A stretch of 64,000 bases of DNA from Proales similis (taxonomy: Eukaryota; Rotifera; Eurotatoria; Ploima; Proalidae). Location: the NCBI GenBank assembly GCA_019059635.1, contig JAGVRJ010000011.1, forward strand, positions 1,054,001 to 1,118,000, read 5' to 3'. The translations under genes were made by a program, and so were the position numbers. The notes below the pieces were generated by a model. That model did not search any database. It saw only the letters and a program-made list of their open reading frames with translations, and had not been told where the DNA came from. Below are positions 62,805 through 64,000 of the stretch, piece after piece; position 1 is the first letter of the stretch, and each line of letters begins with the position of its first letter.

Positions 62805-64000
62805 GTAAGCCCTCAGCTTTGCACGTACTTTTCGCTGCCCTTCGCCAACAAAAAGCCCGAACGAACGTGCTCAAGAGTATTATTGCCTTCCAAATTGACG
62901 GTGTTTTCGCTATTTTCTCTCTAATTTCTCCACCTCAAGTCGCCTTTTTTTCTCTCATTGTTCGCTCGACTCGTTCTCTAGCCTTTCATCCTTGTTTGGC
63001 TTTTGATCCGTTCGTTTTTTTCTACCTTTTGCTTTTTTTTTTTCTCTTTTTCTCTCTCTCTCTCTCTCTTCACTATTTGGTGCCTTTGTATGCTCGCCAA
63101 CGTTTGTGAGTGTGCGTGGGCCCTTTGCTGGTAATTCTCGACAAGGTGCTCTTTGTTGCCCGGGCTCAAGTTACGTAATATTGGACGTTGAAGGCGCGAT
63201 GACAAGATGTGGCTAGCAGGTGTCACCGCTCTAATTTGAATAGAATTTTAAGACAAACAGGGAGGCGGGCTTTGCAGCGGCGGTGATTGTTGCAGTGTTG
63301 GTGTTCGTGATTAGGGTGGTCAGGATGCCACCAGCGTCAGGCGATGAGAAAGCAGCGAGAAGGCGTGCAATAGCAGCAATGATCACAGCAAGAGGCAACT
63401 ACAACTGAAACACGCACGGCCTGGCTCGATAAGAATCTGCACAGAGGCAAAGGGCGCCGTCCCAATAGGTCTCTTAATAAACAACAATCGCATCCAAATG
63501 TGTGTGTGTGTTGAATTTGTATTGATCGCTGGTTGGAAATATGGCAATCGTGTAATAATTAATAAGGCTCATTGAAACTGAATTGCATATTGATGCAATC
63601 AGATCGAGCGAACATATCAAAGGGAAGAATAAGAAACCGAATGAGAACGAGCGAATGAGATAGAAAGAGAGAAGAAGCAGAGAAGGCAGCAACAAAGGGA
63701 TGGAGGAAAAGAGGATGGGGCGAGAAATCCGAGCTTGTCTAATCATAAGTCTAAGAAGATTCTAATCATAAGCTGCTGATGCTGCTGCCGTCGAGAATGA
63801 GCAAAGAATTAAAATGTGCTCGTATTTATCGACTCTTTAAACTAATCATCATCGTCGATAATAATCGTCGAACAGGCGGTGAAGCAGACGCCGACGCGCT
63901 TCGAACACTCGGGCATTCGATCATGGGCCGAATAAGAGAGCGAAAATACAATGCCGAGAGCTGTTGAAGGCTGACACCCAATTGTTTCGCTGTTTGTCTG
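62805..64000. other. Right end of window: no coding exon seen
   Basis: Simple repeats (CT run 63051-63069, TG run 63499-63510) and A/T-rich DNA. This may be the first intron of the gene suggested above. Confidence 0.4.
63051..63069. repeat. (CT)n tract
   Basis: A pure CT dinucleotide run following a T-rich stretch. Confidence 0.9.

Overview
This window is nuclear DNA from an intron-containing animal. It encodes Mediator subunit MED25, IWS1, SPT4, eIF1A, pyruvate dehydrogenase kinase, an ARX/aristaless homeobox gene, aquaporin and DEG/ENaC channels. Most introns are very short (about 45-75 bp, GT-AG) and genes are dense, so the genome is probably compact. NME7 and an ANKRD42-like gene are usually found in animals that keep motile cilia or flagella, and an SLC48A1/HRG1 haem transporter is present. 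I can place it only as a bilaterian invertebrate, probably a small-genome protostome. I rebuilt exon joins by hand. Every multi-exon model below keeps a single open frame and has a length divisible by three, which is the main support for it.

Layout. 0.3-9.3 kb: an unrecognised single-exon gene (+), an ANKRD42-like ankyrin/coiled-coil gene with a C-terminal EF-hand module (-), TMEM256 (+) and glutamine-rich MED25 (+). 11-19.3 kb: a Ser-rich protein I do not recognise (+), PDK (+), NME7 (-), and IWS1 (+) divergent from NME7. 19.3-25.5 kb: 3.8 kb without a gene, rich in TAATTA-type sites, then the ARX-like homeobox gene (+) with a TATA box and a 657-bp intron. 26.1-33.3 kb: a small membrane protein (-), NUDT16 (-), an R3H-SUZ protein (+), HRG1/SLC48A1 (+), eIF1A (+). 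33.9-40.7 kb: RNase kappa, a Ly6-type protein, an aquaporin, TMUB1/2-like and SPT4 (all -).

41.1-55.9 kb: eight tandem DEG/ENaC channel genes on the minus strand. All have two exons with one intron at the same place and phase. The last part is a 2,064-bp tandem duplication that appears perfect by eye and generates a chimeric gene; pore-encoding segments show patchy near-identity that suggests gene conversion. 56.8-61.5 kb: a PX-SH3-RhoGAP gene (ARHGAP32/33, CdGAPr type, -). 61.5-64 kb: no complete gene, but a TATA box and a consensus splice donor suggest the first exon of a plus-strand gene that continues beyond the window.

The neighbours are mostly unrelated housekeeping genes. The exception is the channel array, which is the most dynamic and interesting part. 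Other unusual points are the ANKRD42/EF-hand fusion with a 12-nt micro-exon, an NME7 whose first kinase domain has lost its active-site motifs, and an aquaporin with a non-classical selectivity filter.
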